This document shows positions 7,703 to 15,652 of a DNA stretch of 45,942 nucleotides, one piece after another. The stretch is from the NCBI GenBank assembly GCA_021296095.1, contig JAGWBB010000035.1:4238-50179 (forward strand). The letters run 5' to 3'. The notes under the pieces were generated by a model. The model saw only the letters and a list, made by a program, of their open reading frames with translations. It was not told where the DNA came from and did no database searches. Made by a program: the position numbers and the translations under genes. Source of the DNA: Desulfurellaceae bacterium (GTDB lineage Bacteria; Desulfobacterota; Binatia; Bin18). The number at the start of each line of letters is the position of its first letter. Positions within the stretch are counted from its first letter, which is position 1.

Positions 7703-8718
7703 GAATCGGCTCCGTCCAGCGCAACAATGGACTCGATGCGGGTATCTCGGCCCTCGGCGTAGTCCACCACCCGGACGATGAAATCCGCCACCAGACGTTC
7801 TCCGCCGGGCGCGGTCTCAAAAAAGAGCTTGTACAAGCCCGCAGTCGGAAAGACGTGGTGGACCGGAAGTTCGGGCCCGGTGTACACTTGGCTGGCCGGT
7901 CCGCTCATCAGCTCGACCATCATCCGATTCATGCGGGCGGCCATCTCGGCGGTGTGGCCGGGGTCGTCTGCCATCGTTCTCATGCTGTTCATCAGGGCTG
8001 CCATCCGGGGCGTATAGGTATGTTGATGGCCGAAGTGCTCCCCGTCCTGCCGCCAGCTGGCCATATGCACCTCGGTTCCCAGATACAGCCCCAGGTCGGT
8101 CACCGGTGTCCCGTCGCGGCTGAAGACACACACCAACTCCACCTCGTGGCCGGCAACCGGTGGATCGGGCGAGCTGCGCAGGCTGACCCGATACGGGCCA
8201 AAGGCTTTGTCCCGGCTCAGGTCCGGCTCGTCGCCCGCTGCGTCTTCAGGGGCGCCGGCGCCGCTCACCGGAACACGAAACTGCTTCAGCCAACTCCTGT
8301 CCTTATGGGTGAATTCGCTCACGATCATGTACTCCCCGGCTGTGGGAAATACGTGCGGGAAGTGGAAGCTGGCCGCGCGCAGGTCCTGGTCGGTCAGGGG
8401 AAAAAAATCTTCGTGGTGGGTGTGGGCGAACACGCGCAGATCGTGGCTGACGATAAACGTATGCAGGGCTCGCTCATGCAGGATTTGCAGCGGGCTGAGC
8501 GCCTGCCCTCCGGCCGCGTCCAACAGGCGAAAACGCAGCTGCGTCTCCTGACCGGCGCGCGGCGCAGCCGGCTCAAGCGTCAGCTCCAGATGGTAGGGGC
8601 GGGCGGGTTGGCCGACCAGCACCCGGGCGTCCTGCCGCTCGCAGCCGAGCAGCCCGACCATCAGCCCGACCACCAGCCACCAACTCTTGCCCGTGCGTCT
8701 CGGCCTCACGTCGTCCAC
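7699..8718 (-). CDS. histidine-rich lipoprotein with repeated beta domains
   Basis: Predicted 339-aa lipoprotein. With GTG 8718 (or GTG 8709) as start, a signal sequence WWLVVGLMVGLLGC places the lipidated Cys at residue 26. The frame stays open to 8838, but that extension lacks a sensible signal. The body has two related parts, each ending in an FPTAG-Y/L segment (HVFPTAGEYMIVSEFTHKD, then HVFPTAGLYKLFFE), and is rich in His (ERALHTFIVSHDLRVFAHTHHED). This looks like cupredoxin or FixH-like immunoglobulin folds and suggests metal or copper handling, but no ligand set is proven. The next gene overlaps by four bases. Confidence 0.68.
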   Translation of the reverse strand: MDDVRPRRTGKSWWLVVGLMVGLLGCERQDARVLVGQPARPYHLELTLEPAAPRAGQETQLRFRLLDAAGGQALSPLQILHERALHTFIVSHDLRVFAHTHHEDFFPLTDQDLRAASFHFPHVFPTAGEYMIVSEFTHKDRSWLKQFRVPVSGAGAPEDAAGDEPDLSRDKAFGPYRVSLRSSPDPPVAGHEVELVCVFSRDGTPVTDLGLYLGTEVHMASWRQDGEHFGHQHTYTPRMAALMNSMRTMADDPGHTAEMAARMNRMMVELMSGPASQVYTGPELPVHHVFPTAGLYKLFFETAPGGERLVADFIVRVVDYAEGRDTRIESIVALDGADS

Positions 8719-8944
8719 GGCCCCATTTTCCAGGTGTCGGCCGAGCTTGCAGCCCCCGACCACAGCCTGATATCGTGCGGTGTCTGCATGGCAAAGAAAA
8801 AACAGCAGTATTTGCCAATGTTTAGACGCATGAGTCAAGAGCCGAGGTCATTGCTTTTGTCTGACGCTTGCTCTATACCGAAGAACACCCCTGGCTGGAG
8901 CATAGACTCTAGATGCCAGGCTGCACGTAGCGGAGGATACAAGA

Positions 8945-9526
8945 GTGACGCCAGTGGATCCGCGAATGATTCATCTGTTCAGCTATTACCGTGACGCCGA
9001 GCTGCGCGGTGCGAGCCTGCTGCTCAAGCTAATCATGCGCGTTGACGATCCCGAGACCCAGACCAAGCTGTCCCTGCACCTGGCCGACGAAACGCGCCAC
9101 GTGTGGCTGTGGACCAAGCATATTGCCGACCTGGGGTGTACCCCGGTGCCGATTGACGACGGCTATCAGACACGGATCGGCCGGTCGGTCGGTATTCCCA
9201 AGAGCCTGGTTGACCTGTTTGCCCTCACGGTTGTCGTGGAAGAGCGGGCGCAACAGCGCTATATCAAACATGCCCAGCGGCCGGATGTCGATCCGCAAAC
9301 CCTGCACATCCTCCACGAAGTGACCAAGGACGAGAAGTGGCATATCGGCTGGATCAAGGGCAAGCTCAACGAACTGGCGGCGGCCAACGGCGGACCGGAA
9401 AAGGCGCTGGCCACCCTCGAGCGCTACCGGGCCATCGACCGTGAGGTGTTTGCCGACCTCGAGGCCAAAGAGCGCGAAGCCTTCGGCTTTTCTTTCTCCG
9501 ACAATGTGGCTCATCCTCTCCCCTGA
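8945..9526 (+). CDS. ferritin-like diiron protein
   Basis: 193-aa four-helix protein. Carboxylate and His positions fit a ferritin-like diiron centre: E19, the pair E49-x-x-H52 (DETRH), E99/E100 (VVEER), and the pair E130-x-x-H133 (DEKWH). The GTG at 8945 follows GGAGG at good spacing. It is divergent from the lipoprotein operon across 226 bases that show no clear gene, so promoters for both probably lie there. Its length resembles small oxygenases or rubrerythrin-type proteins; whether it stores iron, detoxifies peroxide or hydroxylates a substrate cannot be told. Confidence 0.8.
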   Translation: MTPVDPRMIHLFSYYRDAELRGASLLLKLIMRVDDPETQTKLSLHLADETRHVWLWTKHIADLGCTPVPIDDGYQTRIGRSVGIPKSLVDLFALTVVVEERAQQRYIKHAQRPDVDPQTLHILHEVTKDEKWHIGWIKGKLNELAAANGGPEKALATLERYRAIDREVFADLEAKEREAFGFSFSDNVAHPLP

Positions 9527-9553
9527 TCCAAACGGGTAGGATGAACCCCATTG

Positions 9554-10540
9554 ATGCCCCCTCCGATGCCCCACGCCCACGCCCCTGAACGCAAGAAAAA
9601 GATCATCCGCCCCGCCCGTCAAAAGAACCGGCTGCTGGCGCGCTGCGAGCACGGCCTGTTCCGGGCCGTCTTCTTCTTTTTTCAAAAGCTGCCGTTCCCC
9701 CTCGCCTTCCGCCTAGGCGAGAACATCGGGCGGCTGCTGTACTGGCTGGACCAGCCCCACCGACGGATCGGGCTGACCAACCTGGCCCTGGCCTTCCCCG
9801 ACAAGAAGACGGCTGAGCGGACCCGGATTCTGCGCGACAGCTGGCTCAACCTCGGGCGCTTGATCGCGGAATTCTGCCACCTCCACACCCTCACCCCGGA
9901 TAATATCGCCGAGCGCGTTCGCTTTGCCGACCGCGACCAGTGGCACGGTCTGGTCGAAAAATACCGCCACACCGGCGCACTCATCCTGACCGGGCATTTC
10001 GGCAACTGGGAACTCCTGGCCCATGCCCACGCCTGTTACGGCTTCCCGGTGCACATTATCCATCGGCGGCTGCGCAACCCGTTGGTGGATGATCTGATCG
10101 TGGCCCAGCGTCGCCTCAGCGGCAATGCCGTCATTCGGAAAACAACCGCCGGGATGGAAGTCTTTCGCGCCATTCGTAACAAAGGGGTCGTGGTGGCGGC
10201 CGTCGATCAGAACGCCTCCGGACGGATGGGCGTCTTCGTGCCCTTTTTCGGCCATCAGGCTTCGACCTCGACCGGCCTGGCCGGTCTGGCCCTGGCCACC
10301 AACGTGCCGGTCATCCCGGCCTTTCTGATCCGCGAGCAGGGCTCCTGGCGACATCGGGTCGTCATCCTGCCGCCGGTCGAGCCCATCCGTACCGGCGACC
10401 AGGCGGCCGACCTGGAGGCCACCACGGCAAAATTTACCGCCGTGTTTCAACGTATCGTCGAACAGCACCCCGACCACTGGCTGTGGATCCATAAGCGCTG
10501 GAAACGCCGACCGCCGGGCGAAGCGTCGCTCTACTCTTGA
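9554..10540 (+). CDS. lysophospholipid/lauroyl acyltransferase, LpxL/HtrB family
   Basis: 328-aa membrane-associated acyltransferase that adds a secondary acyl chain to lipid A or a related lipid. The N terminus is basic, followed by a hydrophobic segment (AVFFFFQKLPFPLAFRLG). The catalytic H-x4-E motif is in GHFGNWEL. DQNASGRMGVFVPFFG and PAFLIREQG follow in the family order, and WLWIHKRWKRRP closes the protein. ATG 9554 is preferred to the TTG at 9551. It indicates an outer membrane with lipid A-like lipids. A small membrane protein gene follows after 35 bases. Confidence 0.87.
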   Translation: MPPPMPHAHAPERKKKIIRPARQKNRLLARCEHGLFRAVFFFFQKLPFPLAFRLGENIGRLLYWLDQPHRRIGLTNLALAFPDKKTAERTRILRDSWLNLGRLIAEFCHLHTLTPDNIAERVRFADRDQWHGLVEKYRHTGALILTGHFGNWELLAHAHACYGFPVHIIHRRLRNPLVDDLIVAQRRLSGNAVIRKTTAGMEVFRAIRNKGVVVAAVDQNASGRMGVFVPFFGHQASTSTGLAGLALATNVPVIPAFLIREQGSWRHRVVILPPVEPIRTGDQAADLEATTAKFTAVFQRIVEQHPDHWLWIHKRWKRRPPGEASLYS

Positions 10541-10575
10541 CCAGGCGGGCTGGGCTGATGATAAGGATTGTCACC

Positions 10576-10782
10576 ATGTCAATACTCCGTCGCGTGTTCC
10601 GTCGTTCTCTGGCGCCGCTCGGCGCATGTGCCCGGGGAATCAGCGTCCTGGACGTCCTCCTCGCCGTACTGGTCCTGACCGTCGTGCTGTTAGCCGCCGC
10701 CAACCAGTTCGGCCGCTACGAACAGGCGGCCGCCCCAGCCGCCTCCGAGCAATCCGCCGACCCGACTGCGGCCGAGCAGTAA
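10576..10782 (+). CDS. small membrane protein with prepilin-like N terminus
   Basis: 68-aa protein from ATG 10576 (AAGGA eight bases upstream); in-frame starts exist back to 10537. It has a basic leader (RRVFRRS), then RG followed by ISVLDVLLAVLVLTVVLLAA, one membrane helix, and a short Ala/Glu-rich tail. The Gly followed by a hydrophobic helix with an acid at +5 recalls type IV prepilin processing sites, although +5 is Asp rather than Glu and +1 is Ile rather than Phe/Met. It may be a minor pseudopilin or simply a single-pass protein. No other pilus genes are nearby. Confidence 0.5.
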   Translation: MSILRRVFRRSLAPLGACARGISVLDVLLAVLVLTVVLLAAANQFGRYEQAAAPAASEQSADPTAAEQ

Positions 10783-10819
10783 CCGGCTTAGAGCAAATTA
10801 CGATCCTGTGTCGCCGCCT

Positions 10820-10975
10820 GTCATTCCTGCGCAAGCAGGAAGCTAGGCCCGCAGCCCCGGACAAGCCCTTCGACTTCGCTTCACTACGCTCAGGGCGAAC
10901 GGGAGGCCGTTCATGCTGAGCGTCGCCCGGCAGGGCGGAGTCGAAGCAGGGAGGCCGGATTACATCCGGCATGAC
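10820..10975. repeat. composite palindromic intergenic element (MITE/REP-like)
   Basis: The whole gap between two genes is built of nested inverted repeats. GTCAT at 10820-10824 pairs with ATGAC at 10971-10975. TTCCTGC/GCAGGAA (10824-10841) encloses a GCAA tetraloop. A long imperfect palindrome spans about 10866-10950 (CTTCGACT and GCTCAG paired with CTGAGC and AGTCGAAG). GCCGGAT/ATCCGGC (10954-10970) ends it. There is no credible coding potential. Similar elements are scattered in many uncultured genomes. It may also serve as a two-way terminator between the convergent genes. Confidence 0.65.
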
Positions 10976-11015
10976 GAGAGCGGAACGGCCCGGCTACAGC
11001 CTAACGTAAAACGCG

Positions 11016-11486
11016 CTAGTGTTTCTCGGCGGGCACGGACCCGATCTGGAGAAGCTGAATGTCCGAGCCTGCGAGCAGCTGGCGGACCGTCTCCAATTTG
11101 TAGGCCCGGTCGTAGAACACCCGCCTGATGCCGGTGTTGATCAAGACCTTGAGACAGTGGATGCACGGGGTATGGGTGACATACATATCCGCGTCCCGAA
11201 TGCTGACCCCGTTCTTGGCCGCCTGGGCGATGGCGTTGATCTCGGCATGAATCGTCCGGTAGCAGTTCTCTTCGACCCGTCCGTCCGGAGTGCGCGACTC
11301 ATAGATCAGACAGCCGACCTCTGTGCAGTGGGGCAAACCCGACGGTGCGCCGTTATAGCCGGAGGCCAGAATGCTGCGTTCGCGGACGATCACCGCCCCG
11401 ACCTTGGCCCGGCTACACGTCGAGCGTTCCGCAACCTGGCGGGTGATATTGAGAAAATAATGATCCCACGACAGCCGTTCGCTCAT
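11016..11486 (-). CDS. dCMP deaminase family protein (ComEB-like)
   Basis: 156-aa zinc deaminase. The zinc and catalytic motif HAE is at residues 80-82 and PCIHC at 107-111. The N-terminal [11 protein letters not shown] and [12 protein letters not shown] are typical of the dCMP deaminase/ComE2 group, which converts dCMP to dUMP for dTTP synthesis. The length is normal. The ATG overlaps the stop of the site-2 protease gene by four bases. Nothing looks broken. ComEB-type annotation would also fit, but the enzymatic prediction is more secure than a competence role. Confidence 0.92.
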   Translation of the reverse strand: MSERLSWDHYFLNITRQVAERSTCSRAKVGAVIVRERSILASGYNGAPSGLPHCTEVGCLIYESRTPDGRVEENCYRTIHAEINAIAQAAKNGVSIRDADMYVTHTPCIHCLKVLINTGIRRVFYDRAYKLETVRQLLAGSDIQLLQIGSVPAEKH

Positions 11487-12568
11487 GGTCGGTACACGAA
11501 CCGTAGCCCGGCGGGTCGGGGCCGGACGGCACCGTCCGGCTCAGCCACAGCGGCCGTGATGGAGGAGTCGTGATTGGTCAGCGTGCCGGGCTGCGCCACC
11601 TGGTAGGCAATCGGCGTCACCTCTCCGCTGGGAAGCGGCTCCGGTTCGACAATACGCAGCGGCACCGGCATGAAGGTCAGCCCGAACAGACCGACCGTAC
11701 ACCAGGCATAGATTTTGCGGCGTACATCGAGTGACGACAACACATCGCGGGTCGGAGGATGGTTGATGCCCAGGAAAAAAAGCAACACCAGCCACACAAA
11801 CCAGCCAAACCAGTACTGGTAGCCCAGCACAAAAATGACGACCAGGAAGGCCCGCGCAATCCAGCGATGGCCGTGACCGAACAGCGAGTACATGACATGG
11901 CCGCCGTCCAGCTGACCAACCGGTAGCAGATTGAGACAGGTGACGAACAGACCAAACCAGCCGGCCAAGGCCACCGGATGCAGAATCACGCTCATCCGCT
12001 CGGCCTCGCCGCCGAGGACGAGGTGGGTCAGGGCCGAGAACAGCAGCGAATCGCCCAGAATCACCCCACCCTCAAAGGGAGACAGGGGACGCACCTCGGA
12101 CAACGACAGGCCGATCACGACCGCCGGAATCGCCACACACACCCCGGCCCACGGACCGGCCGCCCCCACATCGAACAGCGCCCGTCGATCAAGTGGGGGG
12201 GATTTCATGCGAATAAAGGCGCCAAAGGTGCCGATTGGAAACAGATACGGCGGCGCCGGCAAAAAATACGGCAGGCTCGCCCACACGCCGTGGAAACGGG
12301 CAAAGCAGTAATGACCCATCTCGTGACACAGCAGAATGGACATCAGGGTCAGGGCAAAGGGCAGGCCCAGCACAATGGCCCAGGGGTCAACAAGCGGGTC
12401 CATGCCGCGCTGAAAGGCGCCGGCAAAGGTCGTGGTGGCCAGGGTTGTGACAAACAGCAGGAGGGGCAGGAGCGGCAGCCGTTGCTGGGGAATGGGCTGG
12501 GCTGGAAGCGGCAGCGGTTCCGCGAGCGGAGGCTGAGGGCGCCAGTTGCCCGGAAGCGGTAGTGCCAT
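11483..12568 (-). CDS. site-2 protease family (M50) membrane metalloprotease
   Basis: 361-aa polytopic protease. The zinc site HEMGH is at residues 82-86 in a membrane helix, and the third ligand region [10 protein letters not shown] is at 215-224. A Pro-rich N-terminal tail precedes the first helix. No PDZ domain is visible, which places it with the PDZ-less group III-type S2P enzymes of bacteria and plants that cleave within membrane helices. The substrate is unknown; anti-sigma factors are the usual targets in other bacteria. It overlaps the dCMP deaminase gene by four bases, an odd functional pairing. Confidence 0.87.
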   Translation of the reverse strand: MALPLPGNWRPQPPLAEPLPLPAQPIPQQRLPLLPLLLFVTTLATTTFAGAFQRGMDPLVDPWAIVLGLPFALTLMSILLCHEMGHYCFARFHGVWASLPYFLPAPPYLFPIGTFGAFIRMKSPPLDRRALFDVGAAGPWAGVCVAIPAVVIGLSLSEVRPLSPFEGGVILGDSLLFSALTHLVLGGEAERMSVILHPVALAGWFGLFVTCLNLLPVGQLDGGHVMYSLFGHGHRWIARAFLVVIFVLGYQYWFGWFVWLVLLFFLGINHPPTRDVLSSLDVRRKIYAWCTVGLFGLTFMPVPLRIVEPEPLPSGEVTPIAYQVAQPGTLTNHDSSITAAVAEPDGAVRPRPAGLRFVYRP

Positions 12569-12620
12569 CGCGTATATCTAACCCAAAGCCCGCAGCTTGG
12601 AAAGAGCGGGACTCAGGGGC

Positions 12621-13010
12621 TTAGCCATAGCCCAGCTTATACGTCAGCAGGCCCTTGGCGACCGGCTGGCCGCGCGCGTCGGTGACATCAATATCGACAA
12701 ACACCAGGCTGCGGCCTCGACGGATGACCCGCGCCTCGGCAAACACGTCAACGGCCTGGGCCGCAGCCATGAAGCTGACGCTCAGATTGGCCGTTGCCCC
12801 CCGGCTCGGCGCGTCGGTGACGTTTGACCAGGCGGCGACCACCCCGGCGCTGTCGATCAGGGTCGCAAGGGCGCCGCCGTGGACCGTCTCTCCCGCCGTC
12901 CGCACGGCGGGCCGGAACGGCAGACACATGCGACAAAAGTCGGGGCGGACCTCGTCTATCCGCAATCCAAGCAGGATGGCAAAAGGATCGGTCAGCTGCG
13001 GGGCCTCCAT
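12621..13010 (-). CDS. hotdog-fold thioesterase, PaaI family
   Basis: 129-aa hotdog-fold protein. The central helix carries HGGALATLIDSAG, the catalytic-site signature of PaaI/YbgC-like acyl-CoA thioesterases, followed by ATANLSVSFMAAA and a strand-rich C terminus (GRSLVFVDIDVTDARG). These enzymes hydrolyse acyl- or aryl-CoA thioesters in the cytosol. The substrate is not predictable. It is 52 bases from the S2P gene and 12 from the membrane protein gene, on the same strand as both. Confidence 0.85.
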   Translation of the reverse strand: MEAPQLTDPFAILLGLRIDEVRPDFCRMCLPFRPAVRTAGETVHGGALATLIDSAGVVAAWSNVTDAPSRGATANLSVSFMAAAQAVDVFAEARVIRRGRSLVFVDIDVTDARGQPVAKGLLTYKLGYG

Positions 13011-13022
13011 TCCCGGGCCCCC

Positions 13023-13436
13023 TCACCGTGAACGGGACGCCGGAAATGTGATCTTGAACGGCTGCTCCGCCGGCTCGGGCTGCGGTTCAAGCTGCCGCTG
13101 CTGCTGGGGGGACGGAACACCGCTCGGAACCGGGGCCGGGTCGTGGAAAAAAGCCAGCGAAATCACCGCGTAGACGAGACACCCGAGAGCAATAAACGGC
13201 ATCCGGTCGTTAAACTGGATCGGACCGATGTCGATATCTTTCTTGCCCTGGACTTTGCGCAGCAGGAAGACGACCGGTATGGTGATGGCCAGCGTAACAA
13301 GGACCGGATACAGCATGAACGAGGCCGGCGTGCGTGCCGCCCCGGCGTCGATATACGGTTTGAGGCGCAGCCCCGAAACAACCGCGGCGGCGAGAACGGA
13401 CACGGCGGTGACCAACAGTCCGGAGAATTGATTCAT
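13023..13436 (-). CDS. hypothetical three-helix membrane protein
   Basis: 137-aa protein, or 140 aa from GTG 13445. Three hydrophobic segments are visible: about residues 4-24, 42-62 (YPVLVTLAITIPVVFLL), and 83-98 (IALGCLVYAVISLAFF). A Pro/Gln-rich tail follows (PSPQQQRQLEPQPEPA). No family is recognised. A stretch DIDIGPIQFNDR sits between helices two and three. It is divergent from engB across about 136 bases that should hold both promoters. Confidence 0.6.
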   Translation of the reverse strand: MNQFSGLLVTAVSVLAAAVVSGLRLKPYIDAGAARTPASFMLYPVLVTLAITIPVVFLLRKVQGKKDIDIGPIQFNDRMPFIALGCLVYAVISLAFFHDPAPVPSGVPSPQQQRQLEPQPEPAEQPFKITFPASRSR

Positions 13437-13572
13437 GGCAGACACTCATCCTGTGGCATTGTGCTCCTCAGTAGCGCAAAAGCGGAGGGGAAGGAAGGGG
13501 GAAGCGCAGCGCCGCTGGTGAAACCCGGCCGGACTTGCACGGGCCGGTCAAGCCGGCTAAGCCCAACACCAC

Positions 13573-14199
13573 ATGAAAGTCTCAGGCGTTGAATTCGCCG
13601 GGGCGGCGGCCAGACCGGGCCAGAGTCCGGTGCTGCCCTACCCCGAGATTGCGTTTGCCGGTCGCTCCAACGTCGGTAAATCCTCGCTGATCAACCGCCT
13701 GCTCAACCACAAGATTGCCCGCACCAGCAGTACCCCGGGCCGGACCCAGCAGCTGAACTTCTTTGTCGTCAACCGCGCCCTGACCTTTGTCGATCTGCCC
13801 GGCTATGGCTATGCCAGGGTATCCAAGAAAGACCGCCGCGCATGGCAGCTGCTGATTGAGGACTATCTGGCCCATGCCGCCAATCTGTGCGGGGTGGTCA
13901 TCATCGTCGACGTGCGGCGCGGCCCGGAGGACGAAGAGTACGCCCTGTGTGAGTTCCTGGCCCATCACGGTCGGCCCTTTGTAGTCGTGGCGACCAAGTG
14001 TGACAAACTCAAACGCTCCCAGCGTGAGCGCCAGCGTCAGGCCCTGGGCAAACGGCTCAAGGGCTATCCGCCGCTCCTGTTTTCGGCCCAGGACGGCACC
14101 GGCAAAGACGAGCTGTGGGCCGCCCTGGAGGCGTTTGCCGACACTGGGGATGCTGATGACCGCCTCATCAAGAAGAGACCAGCGTCCACGGGCCGCTGA
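13573..14199 (+). CDS. engB: ribosome biogenesis GTPase EngB/YsxC/YihA
   Basis: 208-aa GTPase needed for assembly of the large ribosomal subunit. G1 is GRSNVGKS at residues 30-37, the G2 region is TSSTPGRTQ, G3 is DLPGYGYA at 74-81, and G4 is TKCDK near 140. The length is normal for the family. It is followed 11 bases later by a glycosyltransferase on the same strand. This is the most reliable housekeeping gene in the window. Confidence 0.95.
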   Translation: MKVSGVEFAGAAARPGQSPVLPYPEIAFAGRSNVGKSSLINRLLNHKIARTSSTPGRTQQLNFFVVNRALTFVDLPGYGYARVSKKDRRAWQLLIEDYLAHAANLCGVVIIVDVRRGPEDEEYALCEFLAHHGRPFVVVATKCDKLKRSQRERQRQALGKRLKGYPPLLFSAQDGTGKDELWAALEAFADTGDADDRLIKKRPASTGR

Positions 14200-14210
14200 G
14201 AAGTATCGCC

Positions 14211-15071
14211 ATGCCCAGCGTGTCGGTCATCATTCCCACCCATAACCGGCGGGACTGGGTGCGGGAGGCCATCGCCTCGGTCGCGGCCCAAACCTGCCGG
14301 GACTTTGAGTTGATCGTGGTCGATGACGGCTCGGATGACGGGACCGGGGTGCTGGTAGACGAATTCTCGCCGGTGTGTCCGCGTCTGCGCTACGTCTATC
14401 AGGCCAACCGGGGCGTGTCGGTCGCGCGCAACGCCGGCGTCACCCTCAGCAGCGGCCCCTACCTGGCCTTCCTGGATTCGGACGACGTGTGGCAACCGTC
14501 CAAGCTGGCGCGCCAGCTGGCCTTCTTTGAGGCCCATCCCCAGGCGTCCATCTGCCAGACCGAGGAAATCTGGCTGCGCCGCAGCGTCCGGGTCAATCCA
14601 CACGCCAAGCACCGCAAGACGGGCGGCGATATTTTCGCCCGCAGCCTGGAGCGGTGTCTGGTCAGCCCCTCGGCCGTGATGCTGCGCCGCGCGCTGTTTG
14701 ACCGGGTCGGCGGCTTCGATCCGCAGCTGCCGGCGTGTGAGGACTACGACCTGTGGCTGCGGATTGGAGCGACCGAGCCCATCCATCTGCTCGACACGGC
14801 CCTGGTCATCAAGCGCGGCGGGCACCCGGACCAGCTCTCCCGACGTTTCTGGGGCATGGACCGGTTCCGGGTGCGGTCCTTGCAAAAACTGCTCGACTCC
14901 GGCGTCCTGTCACCGGAACAGCGGCGGCTGACGGTCGCGGTGTTACACAAAAAGTGTACGGTCCTGGCCCGTGGCGCCAGAAAACGCGGCCGGACCGGAG
15001 CCGCGTACCTGCGGCTGGCCGCACATTATGCGGACGGCGCGTCAGCAGACGCCGAACAGGAGTCCCGCTAG
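14211..15071 (+). CDS. glycosyltransferase family 2
   Basis: 286-aa GT-A fold transferase using a nucleotide-sugar donor. The N terminus SVSVIIPTHNRRDWVREAI is the family opening. VVDDGSDDGT binds the nucleotide, and FLDSDDVW supplies the DxD-type metal site. CEDYDLWLR near residue 180 holds the catalytic ED. The basic C terminus (RGARKRGRTGAAY) may bind membrane lipids. It follows engB by 11 bases and precedes the unknown 178-aa gene by two. The acceptor is unknown. Confidence 0.9.
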   Translation: MPSVSVIIPTHNRRDWVREAIASVAAQTCRDFELIVVDDGSDDGTGVLVDEFSPVCPRLRYVYQANRGVSVARNAGVTLSSGPYLAFLDSDDVWQPSKLARQLAFFEAHPQASICQTEEIWLRRSVRVNPHAKHRKTGGDIFARSLERCLVSPSAVMLRRALFDRVGGFDPQLPACEDYDLWLRIGATEPIHLLDTALVIKRGGHPDQLSRRFWGMDRFRVRSLQKLLDSGVLSPEQRRLTVAVLHKKCTVLARGARKRGRTGAAYLRLAAHYADGASADAEQESR

Positions 15072-15073
15072 GC

Positions 15074-15607
15074 ATGCCAAGCACGCTTCCCGCTGTTGGC
15101 CTCTACGCCGAGCAAAAACGCCTGAGCCAGGCCACGCTGGCCCGCTGGCGATCCTGGCCGACGACCGATCAACAGGCCCTGCTGACGGTGGCGCAGGAAC
15201 TCCGGCTGGGCGAGAATCATCTGCGAGACTTTCTGGACTGGCTGGAAGAGATCGTGCTGCGTGACGGGGGGAGTATTGCCGCAGTCTTGCAGCAGCCGGC
15301 CGTCCGACGCGCCCTCAAGCTCGGGCGCTCCCGAAACGATAAGCTGAAGGCGGTCAAGGACGCGCTGCGCAGGCTGCGCTACCCGGAGATCGCCCGCCTG
15401 GAACACGAGTTGCAGACCTGCGTCAAAGCGCTCGCCCTCGGCCCTCAGGTCCGGGTCGCCTTTCCGCCCGCCTTTGAGGGTGACGAGGTAACGCTCGAAG
15501 TCCGGGTCAAGAGCGCGAAAGACCTCGACGCCGTCGTGTCTCGCATCCGGCAGCGCCTCACCGACGGGACATTTCAGCGTCTGTTCGAGCTGCTCGACGA
15601 AGCCTGA
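15074..15607 (+). CDS. conserved hypothetical protein, partner gene of the SPL-like enzyme
   Basis: 178-aa cytosolic protein of no recognised family. ATG 15074 comes two bases after the glycosyltransferase stop, with AGGAG upstream. The first 110 residues look helical and charged (QQALLTVAQELRLGENHLRD, then a basic stretch ALKLGRSRNDKLKAVKDALR). The last 60 look alpha/beta (VRVAFPPAFEGDEVTLEVRVK, then RIRQRLTDGTFQRLFELLDEA). The basic middle could contact nucleic acid. The gene lies 45 bases upstream of the radical SAM gene on the same strand, suggesting joint function. What it does is unknown. Confidence 0.75.
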   Translation: MPSTLPAVGLYAEQKRLSQATLARWRSWPTTDQQALLTVAQELRLGENHLRDFLDWLEEIVLRDGGSIAAVLQQPAVRRALKLGRSRNDKLKAVKDALRRLRYPEIARLEHELQTCVKALALGPQVRVAFPPAFEGDEVTLEVRVKSAKDLDAVVSRIRQRLTDGTFQRLFELLDEA

Positions 15608-15652
15608 GGCGTTTGACGTTTCCGGTCCGACGTTTTATGCTGCGCCTCCGCC

